Below, piece after piece: positions 1 through 6,336 of a DNA stretch of 11,635 bases (position 1 is the first letter of the stretch; the number at the start of each line of letters is the position of its first letter). The DNA is from an uncultured Actinomycetes bacterium (lineage in GTDB: Bacteria; Actinomycetota; Actinomycetes; Mycobacteriales; Mycobacteriaceae): positions 1-11,635 of the forward strand of contig CAIWCQ010000027.1 of the NCBI GenBank assembly GCA_903911165.1. The letters run 5' to 3'. The notes under the pieces are model-generated. The model had not been told where the DNA came from. It saw nothing but the letters and a program-made list of their open reading frames with translations, and searched no databases. The position numbers were made by a program, and so were the translations under genes.

Positions 1-222
1 GTAATTCTCGAGGAAATCCCGGATTTCGGCGGGCTTGGGCAGTTCGTCGAGTTTTACCTCGTCCCCGTCGGCCAGTTCCTCTTCGATAATCTCGTTGCAC
101 AGGTCGATGCACTCGTCACAGATGTAAACGCCCGGGCCAGCGATGAGCTTTTTGACCTGCTTCTGACTCTTCCCACAGAACGAACATTTCAGCAGGTCAC
201 CGCCGTCTCCGATACGCGCCAT
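1..222 (-). CDS. clpX: ATP-dependent Clp protease ATP-binding subunit ClpX (N-terminal 74 residues, partial)
   Basis: ClpX is the hexameric AAA+ unfoldase that recognises substrates and threads them into the ClpP peptidase. Only the N-terminal zinc-binding domain is inside the window; the AAA+ module lies beyond the left edge. The reading from ATG at 222 begins [20 protein letters not shown]. It shows the four zinc ligands C13, C16, C35 and C38, in the arrangement CSFC and CDEC, followed by an acidic stretch ([11 protein letters not shown]). This is the typical ClpX domain that dimerises and docks adaptors and substrates. A purine-rich stretch (minus strand AAGTAGGG, plus 233–240) lies about 10 bases upstream as a possible ribosome site. 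It lies downstream of clpP2 on the same strand, 238 bases away, so it probably has its own promoter. I did not find a convincing -35/-10 pair in that gap. Confidence 0.96.
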   Translation of the reverse strand, partial: MARIGDGGDLLKCSFCGKSQKQVKKLIAGPGVYICDECIDLCNEIIEEELADGDEVKLDELPKPAEIRDFLENY

Positions 223-410
223 GGTGGGTGTGCCCTACTTCCTTCGCCGTCGGTATCGCCGGTTTCTCGTGCAGCCTGTCAGCGGTCATTTCGACGCTAC
301 CCGTTGGCTCGGCAACGATGCGACCGATAAAGGCGAATAGCGTTGATGGTATTTCGGTGGCCAGTCGTACGTACGGGGAGAACATATCCCCTCAGGCGGC
401 GCAGATCGGT

Positions 411-424
411 GTGGCGCGCGCCAC
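411..424. other. 14-base perfect palindrome in the clpX–clpP2 gap
   Basis: GTGGCGCGCGCCAC reads the same on both strands. It lies 37 bases past the clpP2 stop and about 190 bases before the clpX start. As RNA it could form a 5-pair stem with a GCGC loop, but no U-tract follows in the clpP2 direction, so as a terminator it would be a weak one. It could equally be an operator. The rest of the 223–460 gap holds no gene I can support. A second 10-base palindrome (CGTACGTACG) sits at 366–375. Confidence 0.4.
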
Positions 425-460
425 TGTGCCCTTGGCGTGTCGCGTCCGTTACCCGCCGGG

Positions 461-1123
461 TCAGGACTTCAGCGCGGACAGCTTCCGGTACTCCAGCACC
501 GTGTCGATGATTCCGTAGTCCTTGGCGTCGGCGGCGGTGAGGATCTTGTCGCGGTCGGTGTCCTTGCGAATGACCGCGGCGTCCTTGCCGGTGTGGCGGG
601 CCAGGGTTTCCTCCATCAGTGTGCGCATCCGTTCGATTTCGGCGGCCTGAATCTCCAGGTCGGAGAACTGGCCCTGGATGACCCCGGACAGCGAGGGTTG
701 ATGGATGAGAATGCGCGCATTCGGCAGCGCCAGCCGCTTACCCGGGGAACCGGCGGCCAGCAGTATCGCGGCCGCCGAGGCGGCCTGGCCCAGGCATACG
801 GTCTGGATATCGGCGCGCACGTACTGCATGGTGTCGTAGATCGCCATCAGCGAGGTGAACGAGCCACCTGGTGAGTTGATGTACATGGTGATATCGCGGT
901 CGGGATCCAGTGACTCCAGCACCAACAGCTGAGCCATGATGTCGTTGGCCGACGCGTCGTCCACCTGAACGCCGAGGAAGATGATTCGTTCCTCGAAGAG
1001 TTTGTTGTACGGGTTGGACTCCTTGACGCCCCAACTTGAGTGCTCGATGAACGAGGGCAGGATGTAGCGCGCCTGGGGGGCCAGCCGCGGGTCAGTGTGA
1101 TTTGGCCCCATGTGATTAACCAT
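461..1123 (-). CDS. clpP2: ATP-dependent Clp protease proteolytic subunit ClpP2
   Basis: This is a serine peptidase subunit of 220 residues. In mycobacteria ClpP2 forms a heptameric ring that pairs with a ClpP1 ring to give the active, essential ClpP1P2 chamber, and ClpP2 is the face that ClpX and ClpC1 dock on. The catalytic triad is visible as S116 (GQAASA), H141 (LIHQPS) and D192 (DTDRDK). The substrate-strand motif YINSPGGS is at residues 81–88. The ATG at 1123 is preferred because a GGAGC ribosome site lies 5 bases upstream and because it overlaps the clpP1 stop by 8 bases, which implies translational coupling. A second ATG at 1111 lacks a ribosome site. The N-terminus up to about residue 15 is the variable propeptide region. 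The SPSFIEHS-like conserved start (LPSFIEHSS) begins near residue 22. Confidence 0.97.
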   Translation of the reverse strand: MVNHMGPNHTDPRLAPQARYILPSFIEHSSWGVKESNPYNKLFEERIIFLGVQVDDASANDIMAQLLVLESLDPDRDITMYINSPGGSFTSLMAIYDTMQYVRADIQTVCLGQAASAAAILLAAGSPGKRLALPNARILIHQPSLSGVIQGQFSDLEIQAAEIERMRTLMEETLARHTGKDAAVIRKDTDRDKILTAADAKDYGIIDTVLEYRKLSALKS

Positions 1124-1712
1124 TGGAAGCTCCGTTGAAGTGCGCGCGAGTGATGATGTGGTCGACGAAACCGTATTCGAGGGCCTCGGCGGCGGTGAAC
1201 CAGCGGTCGCGATCGGAATCGGCCTCGATACGTTCGAGTGGCTGACCGGTGAATTCGGCGTTGAGGCGGAACATCTCCTTTTTGATCACCGCGAACTGTT
1301 CGGCCTGTATCGCGATGTCGGTGGCCCCACCGGTGATGCCGCCGAGCGGCTGGTGCATCAGGATGCGGGCGTGCGGGAGGGCGTAGCGCTTGCCCTTGGT
1401 TCCGGCCGCGAGCAGGAACTCGCCCATCGACGCGGCCATCCCCATCGCATACGTCGCGACGTCGCAGGGCGCGAGCACCATGGTGTCGTAGATCGCCATC
1501 CCGGCACTGATCGAACCGCCCGGGGAGTTGATGTAGAGCGAGATGTCCTTGGTGGGGTCTTCGGCGGCCAGCAGCAGAATCTGGGCGCACAGTCGGTTGG
1601 CGATATCGTCGTCGACCTGCGAGCCGAGGAAGATGATGCGCTCGGCGAGCAGGCGCTCATAGACCGAGTCGGACAGGTTCAGCCCTATCGCACCGGAACG
1701 CATGTGAGTCAC
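1116..1712 (-). CDS. clpP1: ATP-dependent Clp protease proteolytic subunit ClpP1
   Basis: This is the ClpP1 ring of the mycobacterial ClpP1P2 peptidase, 198 residues. Triad residues are S95 (GMAASMGE), H120 (LMHQPL) and D169 (DSDRDR). [11 protein letters not shown] at residues 61–71 and the handle helix around 130–150 ([15 protein letters not shown]) are typical. The start is GTG at 1712 (reading MTHMRS), which matches the GTG start and short extra N-terminus I recall for M. tuberculosis ClpP1; an ATG three codons further in (1703) is the alternative. A purine stretch, GAAAGTAGG, lies about 9 bases before the GTG. It is the first gene of the clpP1–clpP2 operon, with its own upstream region carrying a candidate -10 and a ClgR-type box. 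Both subunits carry an intact triad, so neither looks like an inactive paralogue. Confidence 0.97.
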   Translation of the reverse strand: MTHMRSGAIGLNLSDSVYERLLAERIIFLGSQVDDDIANRLCAQILLLAAEDPTKDISLYINSPGGSISAGMAIYDTMVLAPCDVATYAMGMAASMGEFLLAAGTKGKRYALPHARILMHQPLGGITGGATDIAIQAEQFAVIKKEMFRLNAEFTGQPLERIEADSDRDRWFTAAEALEYGFVDHIITRAHFNGASNG

Positions 1713-1784
1713 GACCTGATACCTACTTTCCGAACGTTGAGAAATCCGTTATGCCGCGAGGCGCCTTCGACAAGTTCTACCCCG

Positions 1785-1790
1785 ACCCTA
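1785..1790 (-). promoter_or_regulatory. Candidate -10 of the clpP1P2 promoter
   Basis: The minus-strand hexamer TAGGGT fits the mycobacterial SigA consensus TANNNT. It lies 72 bases before the clpP1 GTG, which would give a leader of about 65 bases. No good -35 is visible at 17–18 bases, as is common for activator-dependent promoters. The ClgR-type box is centred about 50 bases upstream, a normal activator distance. Confidence 0.45.
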
Positions 1791-1828
1791 GCCAACCCTG
1801 CGCCCGCGGACTTCACCGCGCGGCACTC

Positions 1829-1846
1829 TTTCGCTGTCGGCGTTAC
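1829..1846 (-). promoter_or_regulatory. Candidate ClgR operator upstream of clpP1
   Basis: On the minus strand the 11-base core CGCCGACAGCG (1832–1842) fits the actinobacterial ClgR core CGCYNANRGCG at every fixed position. With flanks, 16 of 18 positions fit the Corynebacterium consensus WNNWCGCYNANRGCGWWS, which I quote from memory. ClgR is a known activator of clpP genes in Corynebacterium, Streptomyces and M. tuberculosis. The site overlaps the tig stop codon and lies about 60 bases before the predicted transcription start. Binding is inferred. Confidence 0.6.
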
Positions 1847-3234
1847 TCGTCCGGGTCGGCCGGCTGGTCTTCGGACTGGGCGGGCGGACCGTCGGATGCC
1901 GAATCGGGTCCCGCCGGTGGGCCGAAGAACTCGCTGGTGTCGACTACGTTGCCGTCGGTGTCGGTGACGGTGGCCGCCTCCACAACCGCCGCGACGGCCA
2001 GTCCGCGGCGAACGTCGGCGAACACCGCGGGCAACTGATTGTTCTGCTGCAGCAGTTGGACGAGCTGCTGGGGTTCGACGCCGTACTGGCGCGACATCAG
2101 CACCAGTCGCTCGCTCAGATCGTTCTCGCCCACCTGGATCTCGAGTTCGTCGGAGATCGCGTCCATCAGCAGTTGGGTCTTGACGGCCTTCTCCGCTGCC
2201 TCCCGATTTTCAGCGTCAAACTTCTCCCGGGAGCTGCCCTGGGCCTCGAGCGCTTCGGCGAACTTCGCGTCGTCATGGTCGAGCGGGTGGATCGCGTTGT
2301 GCAGTGCCGAGTCGACCTGGGCGGCAACGATGGCCTGCGGTAGCGGCACCTCGACGAGTTCGAGCAACGTTTCCAGGGCCTGATCGCGGATCCTCTCAGC
2401 CTGATGGATGCGTTTGACGCGGCGGACCTGCTCGGTAAGGTTCTCCCGAAGTTGGGTCACAGTGTCGAATTCACTTGCTAGCTGAGCGAATTCGTCATCC
2501 GGTTCGGGAAGTTCCCGCTCCTTGATCGACTTCACCGTCACGGTCACGTCCGCGTCCTGCCCGGCATGCTCGCCGGCGAGCAGTTTGGTGGTGAAGGTTG
2601 CCGACTCACCGTCGCGCAGCCCGACGATGGCCTCGTCGAGACCGTCGATCAGCTGGCCGGAACCGATCTCGTGAGAGAGCCCCTCGGTTTTGCCGTCCGG
2701 GACGTCCTCGCCGTCGACTGCGGCCGCAAGGTCGATAGAGACGAAGTCACCGGTTTGCGCGGGCCGTTCGACGCTCTTGAGGGTGCCGAACCGGGCGCGC
2801 AGGCCGTCGAGTTCCGCCTCCACCTCCGTGTCGCTGATCTCGATCGGCTCAACCGAGATCTTCAGCTCACCGAGGTCGGGCAGGTCGATGTCGGGGCGTA
2901 CGTCGACTTCGGCGGTGAAAACGAGTTCCTCGCCGTCCTCGATCTTGGTGACCTCGATGTCCGGCTGGCCGAGTGGGCGCAACTCCCCGGTTGCCACCGC
3001 CTCGCTGTATCGCGCCGGCAATGCATCGTTGACGACCTGCTCAAGGACCGCGGCGCGGCCGACCCGGGCTTCGAGCAGCTTGGCAGGCGCCTTCCCCGGT
3101 CGAAAACCCGGCAGTCGGACCTGCTGGGCGAGCTGTTTGTAGGCCCGGTCGAAATCCGCCTGAAGTTCGGCGAACGGCACCTCCACGTTGATGCGAACCC
3201 GGGTGGGGCTCAATTTCTCGACGGTGCTCTTCAC
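1843..3234 (-). CDS. tig: Trigger factor (ribosome-associated chaperone and peptidyl-prolyl isomerase)
   Basis: Trigger factor binds at the ribosome exit tunnel, shields nascent chains and isomerises proline bonds. The protein has 463 residues, close to the size of other mycobacterial forms. The N-terminal ribosome-binding domain carries the docking signature GFRPGKAP at residues 43–50. An FKBP-like PPIase domain follows (roughly 150–240, with GDFVSIDL and [22 protein letters not shown]). The C-terminal chaperone helices run to about 430, and the tail is rich in Asp, Glu and Pro, ending in QPADPDE. The GTG at 3234 is chosen because protein homology starts exactly there ([15 protein letters not shown]) and a GGGAGT site sits 6 bases upstream. 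The open frame extends to 3336 but would run into tRNA-Pro. It lies just downstream of tRNA-Pro and upstream of clpP1 on the same strand, tying folding and degradation genes together. Confidence 0.97.
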   Translation of the reverse strand: MKSTVEKLSPTRVRINVEVPFAELQADFDRAYKQLAQQVRLPGFRPGKAPAKLLEARVGRAAVLEQVVNDALPARYSEAVATGELRPLGQPDIEVTKIEDGEELVFTAEVDVRPDIDLPDLGELKISVEPIEISDTEVEAELDGLRARFGTLKSVERPAQTGDFVSIDLAAAVDGEDVPDGKTEGLSHEIGSGQLIDGLDEAIVGLRDGESATFTTKLLAGEHAGQDADVTVTVKSIKERELPEPDDEFAQLASEFDTVTQLRENLTEQVRRVKRIHQAERIRDQALETLLELVEVPLPQAIVAAQVDSALHNAIHPLDHDDAKFAEALEAQGSSREKFDAENREAAEKAVKTQLLMDAISDELEIQVGENDLSERLVLMSRQYGVEPQQLVQLLQQNNQLPAVFADVRRGLAVAAVVEAATVTDTDGNVVDTSEFFGPPAGPDSASDGPPAQSEDQPADPDE

Positions 3235-3240
3235 GCTGGT

Positions 3241-3246
3241 ACTCCC
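3241..3246 (-). promoter_or_regulatory. Ribosome binding site that fixes the tig start
   Basis: GGGAGT on the minus strand, six bases before GTG at 3234. It decides against the longer in-frame reading that begins at 3336 inside tRNA-Pro. Confidence 0.7.
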
Positions 3247-3295
3247 GTTCTTCGGAATCTTCGGCCGTTCTGAGGCGACTGCGGCGTTGGGCGTG

Positions 3296-3369
3296 TCGGG
3301 GTGACAGGATTTGAACCTGCGGCCTTCCGCTCCCAAAGCGGATGCGCTACCAAGCTGCGCTACACCCCG
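3296..3369 (-). tRNA. proT: tRNA-Pro (anticodon UGG)
   Basis: The 74-base cloverleaf has acceptor arm CGGGGTG (3363–3369) pairing with CACCCCG (3297–3303) and discriminator A at 3296. The anticodon stem TCCGC/GCGGA encloses the loop TTTGGGA, with anticodon TGG at 3333–3335. The T-arm has GGTTCAAATCC. CCA is not encoded. The tRNA ends 61 bases before the tig start, and I see no clear -10 between them, so tig may be transcribed partly through it. It is divergent from tRNA-Gly, 91 bases away. The symbol is the one often given to the UGG isoacceptor and is less certain than the identity. Confidence 0.96.
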
Positions 3370-3387
3370 CGTGCATCTCGCGCCCGA

Positions 3388-3393
3388 ATCCTA
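3388..3393 (-). promoter_or_regulatory. Candidate -10 of tRNA-Pro
   Basis: TAGGAT on the minus strand, 18 bases upstream of the mature tRNA 5' end, fits TANNNT and would give a short leader. The -35 region is weak. Confidence 0.4.
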
Positions 3394-3412
3394 CGGCCAC
3401 GGTGGCATCCGA

Positions 3413-3443
3413 TTGGAATCGGAGGGCAGCGCGCCGGTACATT
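3413..3443 (+). promoter_or_regulatory. Candidate promoter of tRNA-Gly
   Basis: TTGGAA (3413–3418) and TACATT (3438–3443) form a -35/-10 pair with a 19-base spacer. The expected transcription start is about 10 bases before the tRNA. The spacer is slightly long, so the -35 assignment is tentative. Confidence 0.4.
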
Positions 3444-3460
3444 TGGGCTTGCGCAAGCGC

Positions 3461-3531
3461 GCGGGCGTAGCTCAATGGTAGAGCCCTAGTCTTCCAAACT
3501 AGCTACGCGGGTTCGATTCCCGTCGCCCGCT
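3461..3531 (+). tRNA. glyT: tRNA-Gly (anticodon UCC)
   Basis: The 71-base cloverleaf has acceptor arm GCGGGCG (3461–3467) pairing with CGCCCGC (3524–3530) and discriminator T at 3531. The anticodon stem CTAGT/ACTAG encloses the loop CTTCCAA, with anticodon TCC at 3493–3495. The D-arm is GCTCAATGGTAGAGC and the T-arm has GGTTCGATTCC. CCA is not encoded. The symbol follows common usage for the UCC isoacceptor. Confidence 0.96.
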
Positions 3532-3583
3532 CCGAGTACGCCGGTGGCAGGTTCGGGGTGCGGTCGTGCCTGGTAACGACACG

Positions 3584-3602
3584 ATCGCGGATCGGCCGCG
3601 AT
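3584..3602 (+). terminator. Hairpin downstream of tRNA-Gly, possible terminator
   Basis: ATCGCGG and CCGCGAT form a perfect 7-pair stem with a 5-base loop, about 50 bases past the tRNA. A pyrimidine-rich stretch (CCTTCTTTC) follows 11 bases later rather than a true T-run. An alternative overlapping stem (3561–3568 with 3580–3587, 7 of 8 pairs) could compete with it. Confidence 0.4.
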
Positions 3603-3637
3603 TCGCTCCAGACCTTCTTTCGGTGGCGGTGCAACGC

Positions 3638-3643
3638 TAGATT
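3638..3643 (+). promoter_or_regulatory. Candidate -10 of the lipP-like gene
   Basis: TAGATT fits TANNNT and has TTCTTT at a 17-base spacing upstream (3615–3620). The implied leader of about 50 bases contains the AGGAGG ribosome site. Confidence 0.4.
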
Positions 3644-3680
3644 CGGACCCGTTCCCTCGCCCGCCCGGGCTGGATTTTTG

Positions 3681-3694
3681 CTCCTTGCAGGAGG
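3681..3694 (+). promoter_or_regulatory. Ribosome binding site inside a small hairpin, before a TTG start
   Basis: AGGAGG (3689–3694) is a full anti-ribosome match, four bases before TTG at 3699, and it decides the start. Its first five bases can pair with CTCCT (3681–3685) across a TGC loop. The stem would hide the site in the RNA. Confidence 0.6.
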
Positions 3695-3698
3695 CGCG

Positions 3699-4880
3699 TT
3701 GAACCGGCCGATTCTCATAGACGGAACCTGCTCGGACCGGTTCGGGTCGGTACGCGCGGCATTCGAGAACAACTTCGCCCGGCACGCTGAGGTCGGTGCC
3801 GCAGTGGCGGTGTGGGTCGACGGCGACCTGGTGGTCAATCTCTGGGGCGGCCATGCCGATGCACGTCGGCGTCGCCGGTGGCGGGAAAACACCCTCGCCA
3901 GCGTCTACTCCGGCACCAAAGGACTGACCAGCACTGCCGTCCACCTTCTGGCGGACCGCCAGGAGATCGACCTGTATGCACCGGTGGCGCAGTACTGGCC
4001 GGAGTTCGGGCAGGCGGGCAAGGGCGACATCACCATCGCCTCGGTGCTGGCACACCGTTCCGGGGTGATCGGCCCACGAGCAAGGATGCATTGGAGCCAG
4101 ACCGCCGATTGGGACCTGGTCTGCGAACGGCTGGCAGCCGCCGAGCCATGGTGGGAACCCGGAACCGCGCAGGGCTACCACATGGTGAGTTTCGGCTTCA
4201 TTCTCGGCGAGGTGGTGCGCCGGGCCACCGGCCGCACCATCGGCCAATACCTGCGTACCGAGATCGCCGAGCCGATGGGTATCGACGTGCATATCGGGCT
4301 GCCCGCATCCGAACACCAGCGCTGCGCCGACATGATCAACAAGCCCCACATCCGCGACGTTCTGGCCGCCGGCGGGGCACCCGGGTATCCCGGATCCCTC
4401 GATGAGCATCCGATGGCCGCGCTGTCGGTGGCGATGGGTTTCGTACCCGACGACGAACTGGGTTGCAACGACGTCAGCCGGTGGCGACGGGCCGAGTTCC
4501 CCGGCACCAACGGCCACGTCTCGGCACTAGGACTGGCCACCTTCTACAACGGCCTGGCCCAGGGGAAACTTCTCAGCGCCGGGCACCTGGAATCGGTGCG
4601 GCTCTCCCAGGGCGGATTCGACCCCGACGTCGTGCTCGGACCGCGGGTCGCCGACCACGGCTGGGGACTGGGATACATGCTCAATCAGCGCGGGGTGGCC
4701 GGACCTAACCTGCGCACGTTCGGCCACGGCGGGTCGGGCGGCTCCTACGGGTTCGTCGATCTCGAGAACCGCATCGGATACGCCTACGTGATGAACTACT
4801 TCGACGCCACCAAGTGCAACGCCGATCCGCGCAGTACCGCGCTGAGCGATGAGGTCTATCGCGCGCTCGGTCTGCTCTGA
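3699..4880 (+). CDS. lipP: LipP-type serine esterase / beta-lactamase-fold hydrolase
   Basis: This 393-residue protein belongs to the penicillin-binding-protein/class C beta-lactamase fold used by family VIII esterases. Its position and length match M. tuberculosis LipP (Rv2463). The nucleophile motif S-x-x-K is seen as S71-G-T-K74 (SVYSGTKGLTS). The second motif tyrosine is Y160 (AQGYHMVSFG), and the third motif is H343-G-G (FGHGGSGGS). No signal peptide is evident, so it is probably cytosolic or cell-associated. The likely reaction is hydrolysis of short-chain esters; the true substrate is unknown, and beta-lactamase activity cannot be read from the sequence. The TTG start is chosen for its AGGAGG site. 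The open frame extends upstream to 3558, but that part is Arg- and Cys-rich and unlike the family. It is the first of three plus-strand genes; the next starts 54 bases on. Confidence 0.88.
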   Translation: MNRPILIDGTCSDRFGSVRAAFENNFARHAEVGAAVAVWVDGDLVVNLWGGHADARRRRRWRENTLASVYSGTKGLTSTAVHLLADRQEIDLYAPVAQYWPEFGQAGKGDITIASVLAHRSGVIGPRARMHWSQTADWDLVCERLAAAEPWWEPGTAQGYHMVSFGFILGEVVRRATGRTIGQYLRTEIAEPMGIDVHIGLPASEHQRCADMINKPHIRDVLAAGGAPGYPGSLDEHPMAALSVAMGFVPDDELGCNDVSRWRRAEFPGTNGHVSALGLATFYNGLAQGKLLSAGHLESVRLSQGGFDPDVVLGPRVADHGWGLGYMLNQRGVAGPNLRTFGHGGSGGSYGFVDLENRIGYAYVMNYFDATKCNADPRSTALSDEVYRALGLL

Positions 4881-4921
4881 ATCAGCTCGGCTCGACACTG
4901 CCCACCGTCGCCGCGGATCGG

Positions 4922-4927
4922 TACTGT
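4922..4927 (+). promoter_or_regulatory. Leaderless-type -10 for the repeat-tail membrane protein
   Basis: TACTGT is followed by exactly 7 bases and then ATG at 4935. No ribosome site precedes the ATG. In mycobacteria this layout usually gives an mRNA beginning at the start codon. The distance favours ATG 4935 over the in-frame GTG at 4926, which overlaps the hexamer. Confidence 0.55.
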
Positions 4928-4934
4928 GGGCGGC

Positions 4935-5789
4935 ATGAATAATGCGCTGCTGATTCTCATCGCCGTCGTCACCGGAACCGTCGGCCTGGCAATGTGGAGT
5001 TCGTCGCGGACGTCCGGCACCCGCACTGCGGCCAGCATCGCCGACGCGAAGGCCGACGCCCGCCGGGTGATCGAGCGACTCGGCGGTCAGGTGCTCAACC
5101 TGACCGGCAGCGACCAGGCATCCCAGCAGGCCCTCGCCGATGCATCGGAGCGCTTCACCGCGGCCTCTTCGCAGATCGAGCAGGCGACAACGGCCAAGCA
5201 GGCCATGCTCGCCAAGGAGAGCGCCGTGGAGGGCCTCTACTACGTGCGGGCGGCCCGTACCGCGATGGGGATGGACCCGGGTCCGGAGCTGGAGGCTATC
5301 GCCGGGCAGAAGGCGGCCGGAACGGTCACCGAGGATCGCCGGGTGCAGTTCGAGGGACGCGAGATCGAGGCCTCCCCCGCACCCTCGCCGCGCACCCCGA
5401 ACTATTACCCGGGCGGCCGGGTGGCCGGTCGCCCGGTGCCGGCAGGCTGGTATTCCGAACCGTGGTGGAAGCCCGCCCTGGTGGCCGGGGCCTGGGGACT
5501 GGGATCGGTGCTGCTGTTCGACGCGATGTTCTCCGGGATGAACGGGGTGGGCTACGGCGCGGCCGGCTTCGAGAACGGCTACGGCACCGGATTCGACCAG
5601 GGCTTCGATGCCGGTTACGACCAGGGCCTTGATGCCGGTGCGGGCGACGGCGGCGGAGACTTCGGCGGCGGGGACTTCGGCGGGGGCGACTATGGCGGCG
5701 GGGACTTCGGCGGCGGAGGCTTCGGCGGAGGCGACTTCGGCGGGGGCGATTTCGGCGGGGGCGACTTCGGCGGCTTCGGCGACTTCTGA
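4935..5789 (+). CDS. Membrane-anchored coiled-coil protein with Gly/Asp/Phe repeat tail, function unknown
   Basis: I do not recognise a named family for this 284-residue protein. Residues 4–21 are a hydrophobic N-terminal segment (ALLILIAVVTGTVGLAMW) that looks like a membrane anchor or uncleaved signal. Residues 32–100 are Ala, Gln, Glu and Lys rich and probably a helical coiled coil (IADAKADARRVIERLG, then ERFTAASSQIEQATTAKQ). A proline-rich linker (147–170) leads to a tryptophan pair and a second hydrophobic stretch (WW at 177–178, up to about 200). Residues 216–235 repeat G[FYL]D[QA]. Residues 239–278 are eight near-perfect GGGDF pentads, and the protein ends FGGFGDF. Similar Gly-Phe tails occur on membrane proteins of the TPM/YgcG type, but no TPM domain is seen here. 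It lies 8 bases before a SRPBCC gene, suggesting a shared transcript. The low-complexity tail may vary in length between strains. Confidence 0.8.
   Translation: MNNALLILIAVVTGTVGLAMWSSSRTSGTRTAASIADAKADARRVIERLGGQVLNLTGSDQASQQALADASERFTAASSQIEQATTAKQAMLAKESAVEGLYYVRAARTAMGMDPGPELEAIAGQKAAGTVTEDRRVQFEGREIEASPAPSPRTPNYYPGGRVAGRPVPAGWYSEPWWKPALVAGAWGLGSVLLFDAMFSGMNGVGYGAAGFENGYGTGFDQGFDAGYDQGLDAGAGDGGGDFGGGDFGGGDYGGGDFGGGGFGGGDFGGGDFGGGDFGGFGDF
5649..5768 (+). repeat. 15-base in-frame tandem repeat (8 units, GGGDF)
   Basis: Eight consecutive 15-base units of the form GGCGGNGGNGAYTTC encode GGGDF. One unit reads GGGDY and one reads GGGGF. Most differences are at third codon positions (C, G or A in Gly codons), so the peptide is kept while the DNA diverges. 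This points to selection on the protein, not a fresh slippage event. Confidence 0.85.
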
Positions 5790-5797
5790 GATCTGCG

Positions 5798-6331
5798 ATG
5801 ACCCCCGCCCTCGGCGAGCCGGACCTCCGGTTGGTCGATCAGCCGTCAACCTCGGTGACGGCGGTCATCTCGGCACCGCCGGAGGCGATCTGGCCGATCA
5901 TCACCGACATCGGGTTTTCGGCGAAACACTCGACTGAGTTCCGTGGTGCCGACTGGCTCGACGGCGCGACCGGGCCGTCGGTCGGTGCGCGGTTCGAGGG
6001 CCGGAATGCGAATTCGACGATCGGTCAGTGGCAGACGATCTCCACGGTGACCGAGTGCCGTGAGCCCGTCGGGTTCTGCTGGGCCGTGGGTGATCCCGAC
6101 CAACCACTGGCCGAGTGGGGCTTCCGGGTGACCCCGACCGATCGAGGCTCGGCGGTGCAGCAGTGGCACCGACTCGGCCTCGGCGAGAGCGGCATGACCT
6201 GGCTGGTCGGCCGGGAACCCGAGCGCGAACACGAGATCATCGCCGGCCGTTTCGAACGGCAGCGACGCAATATGCGAGCCAACCTCGACGGCATCGCCGC
6301 CGCACTAGGCGTGTCGATCGATCACCGCTGA
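5798..6331 (+). CDS. SRPBCC-fold (START-like) protein
   Basis: This 177-residue protein is probably of the SRPBCC superfamily (polyketide cyclase/dehydrase-like helix-grip fold), whose members bind hydrophobic ligands in a deep cavity. The family-like opening strand and helix are seen at residues 17–40 (PSTSVTAVISAPPEAIWPIITD). Mid-protein strands contain GARFEGRN and a WGFRVTP-type strand, and a C-terminal amphipathic helix (ERQRRNMRANLDGIAAAL) closes the cavity. No signal or membrane segment is visible. Ligand and reaction are unknown. The ATG lies 8 bases after the previous stop with only a weak purine stretch (GAGA), so it is probably translated by coupling with the membrane protein. It converges with nei1, leaving 4 bases between the two stops. 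Confidence 0.82.
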   Translation: MTPALGEPDLRLVDQPSTSVTAVISAPPEAIWPIITDIGFSAKHSTEFRGADWLDGATGPSVGARFEGRNANSTIGQWQTISTVTECREPVGFCWAVGDPDQPLAEWGFRVTPTDRGSAVQQWHRLGLGESGMTWLVGREPEREHEIIAGRFERQRRNMRANLDGIAAALGVSIDHR

Positions 6332-6336
6332 TCGAC
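6313..6336. terminator. Inverted repeat across the SRPBCC/nei1 convergent stops
   Basis: GTCGATC (6313–6319) and GATCGAC (6330–6336) are perfect inverted arms with a 10-base loop. The repeat covers the SRPBCC stop and touches the nei1 stop. Neither strand has a T-tract after it. It could serve as a weak bidirectional terminator; this is a position-based inference. Confidence 0.35.

Noticed and set aside
228..518. 96-codon plus-strand ORF in the clpX–clpP2 gap
   Set aside because: It overlaps the end of clpP2, has no ribosome site and no recognisable domain; its composition looks like spacer.
3235..3336. Longer trigger factor with 34 extra N-terminal residues
   Set aside because: The extension reads through tRNA-Pro and is unlike the family; the GTG at 3234 has a ribosome site and matches the known start.
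3486..4517. 343-codon minus-strand ORF opposite the lipP-like gene
   Set aside because: It overlaps tRNA-Gly and the S-x-x-K esterase gene and has the composition of a high-GC mirror frame.
4527..5849. Long antisense ORF (440 codons) opposite the lipP-like and repeat-tail genes
   Set aside because: It is Ala/Glu/Arg/Pro rich, begins opposite the glycine repeat (which gives an AEV-type mirror repeat), has no family features and covers two well-supported genes on the other strand.
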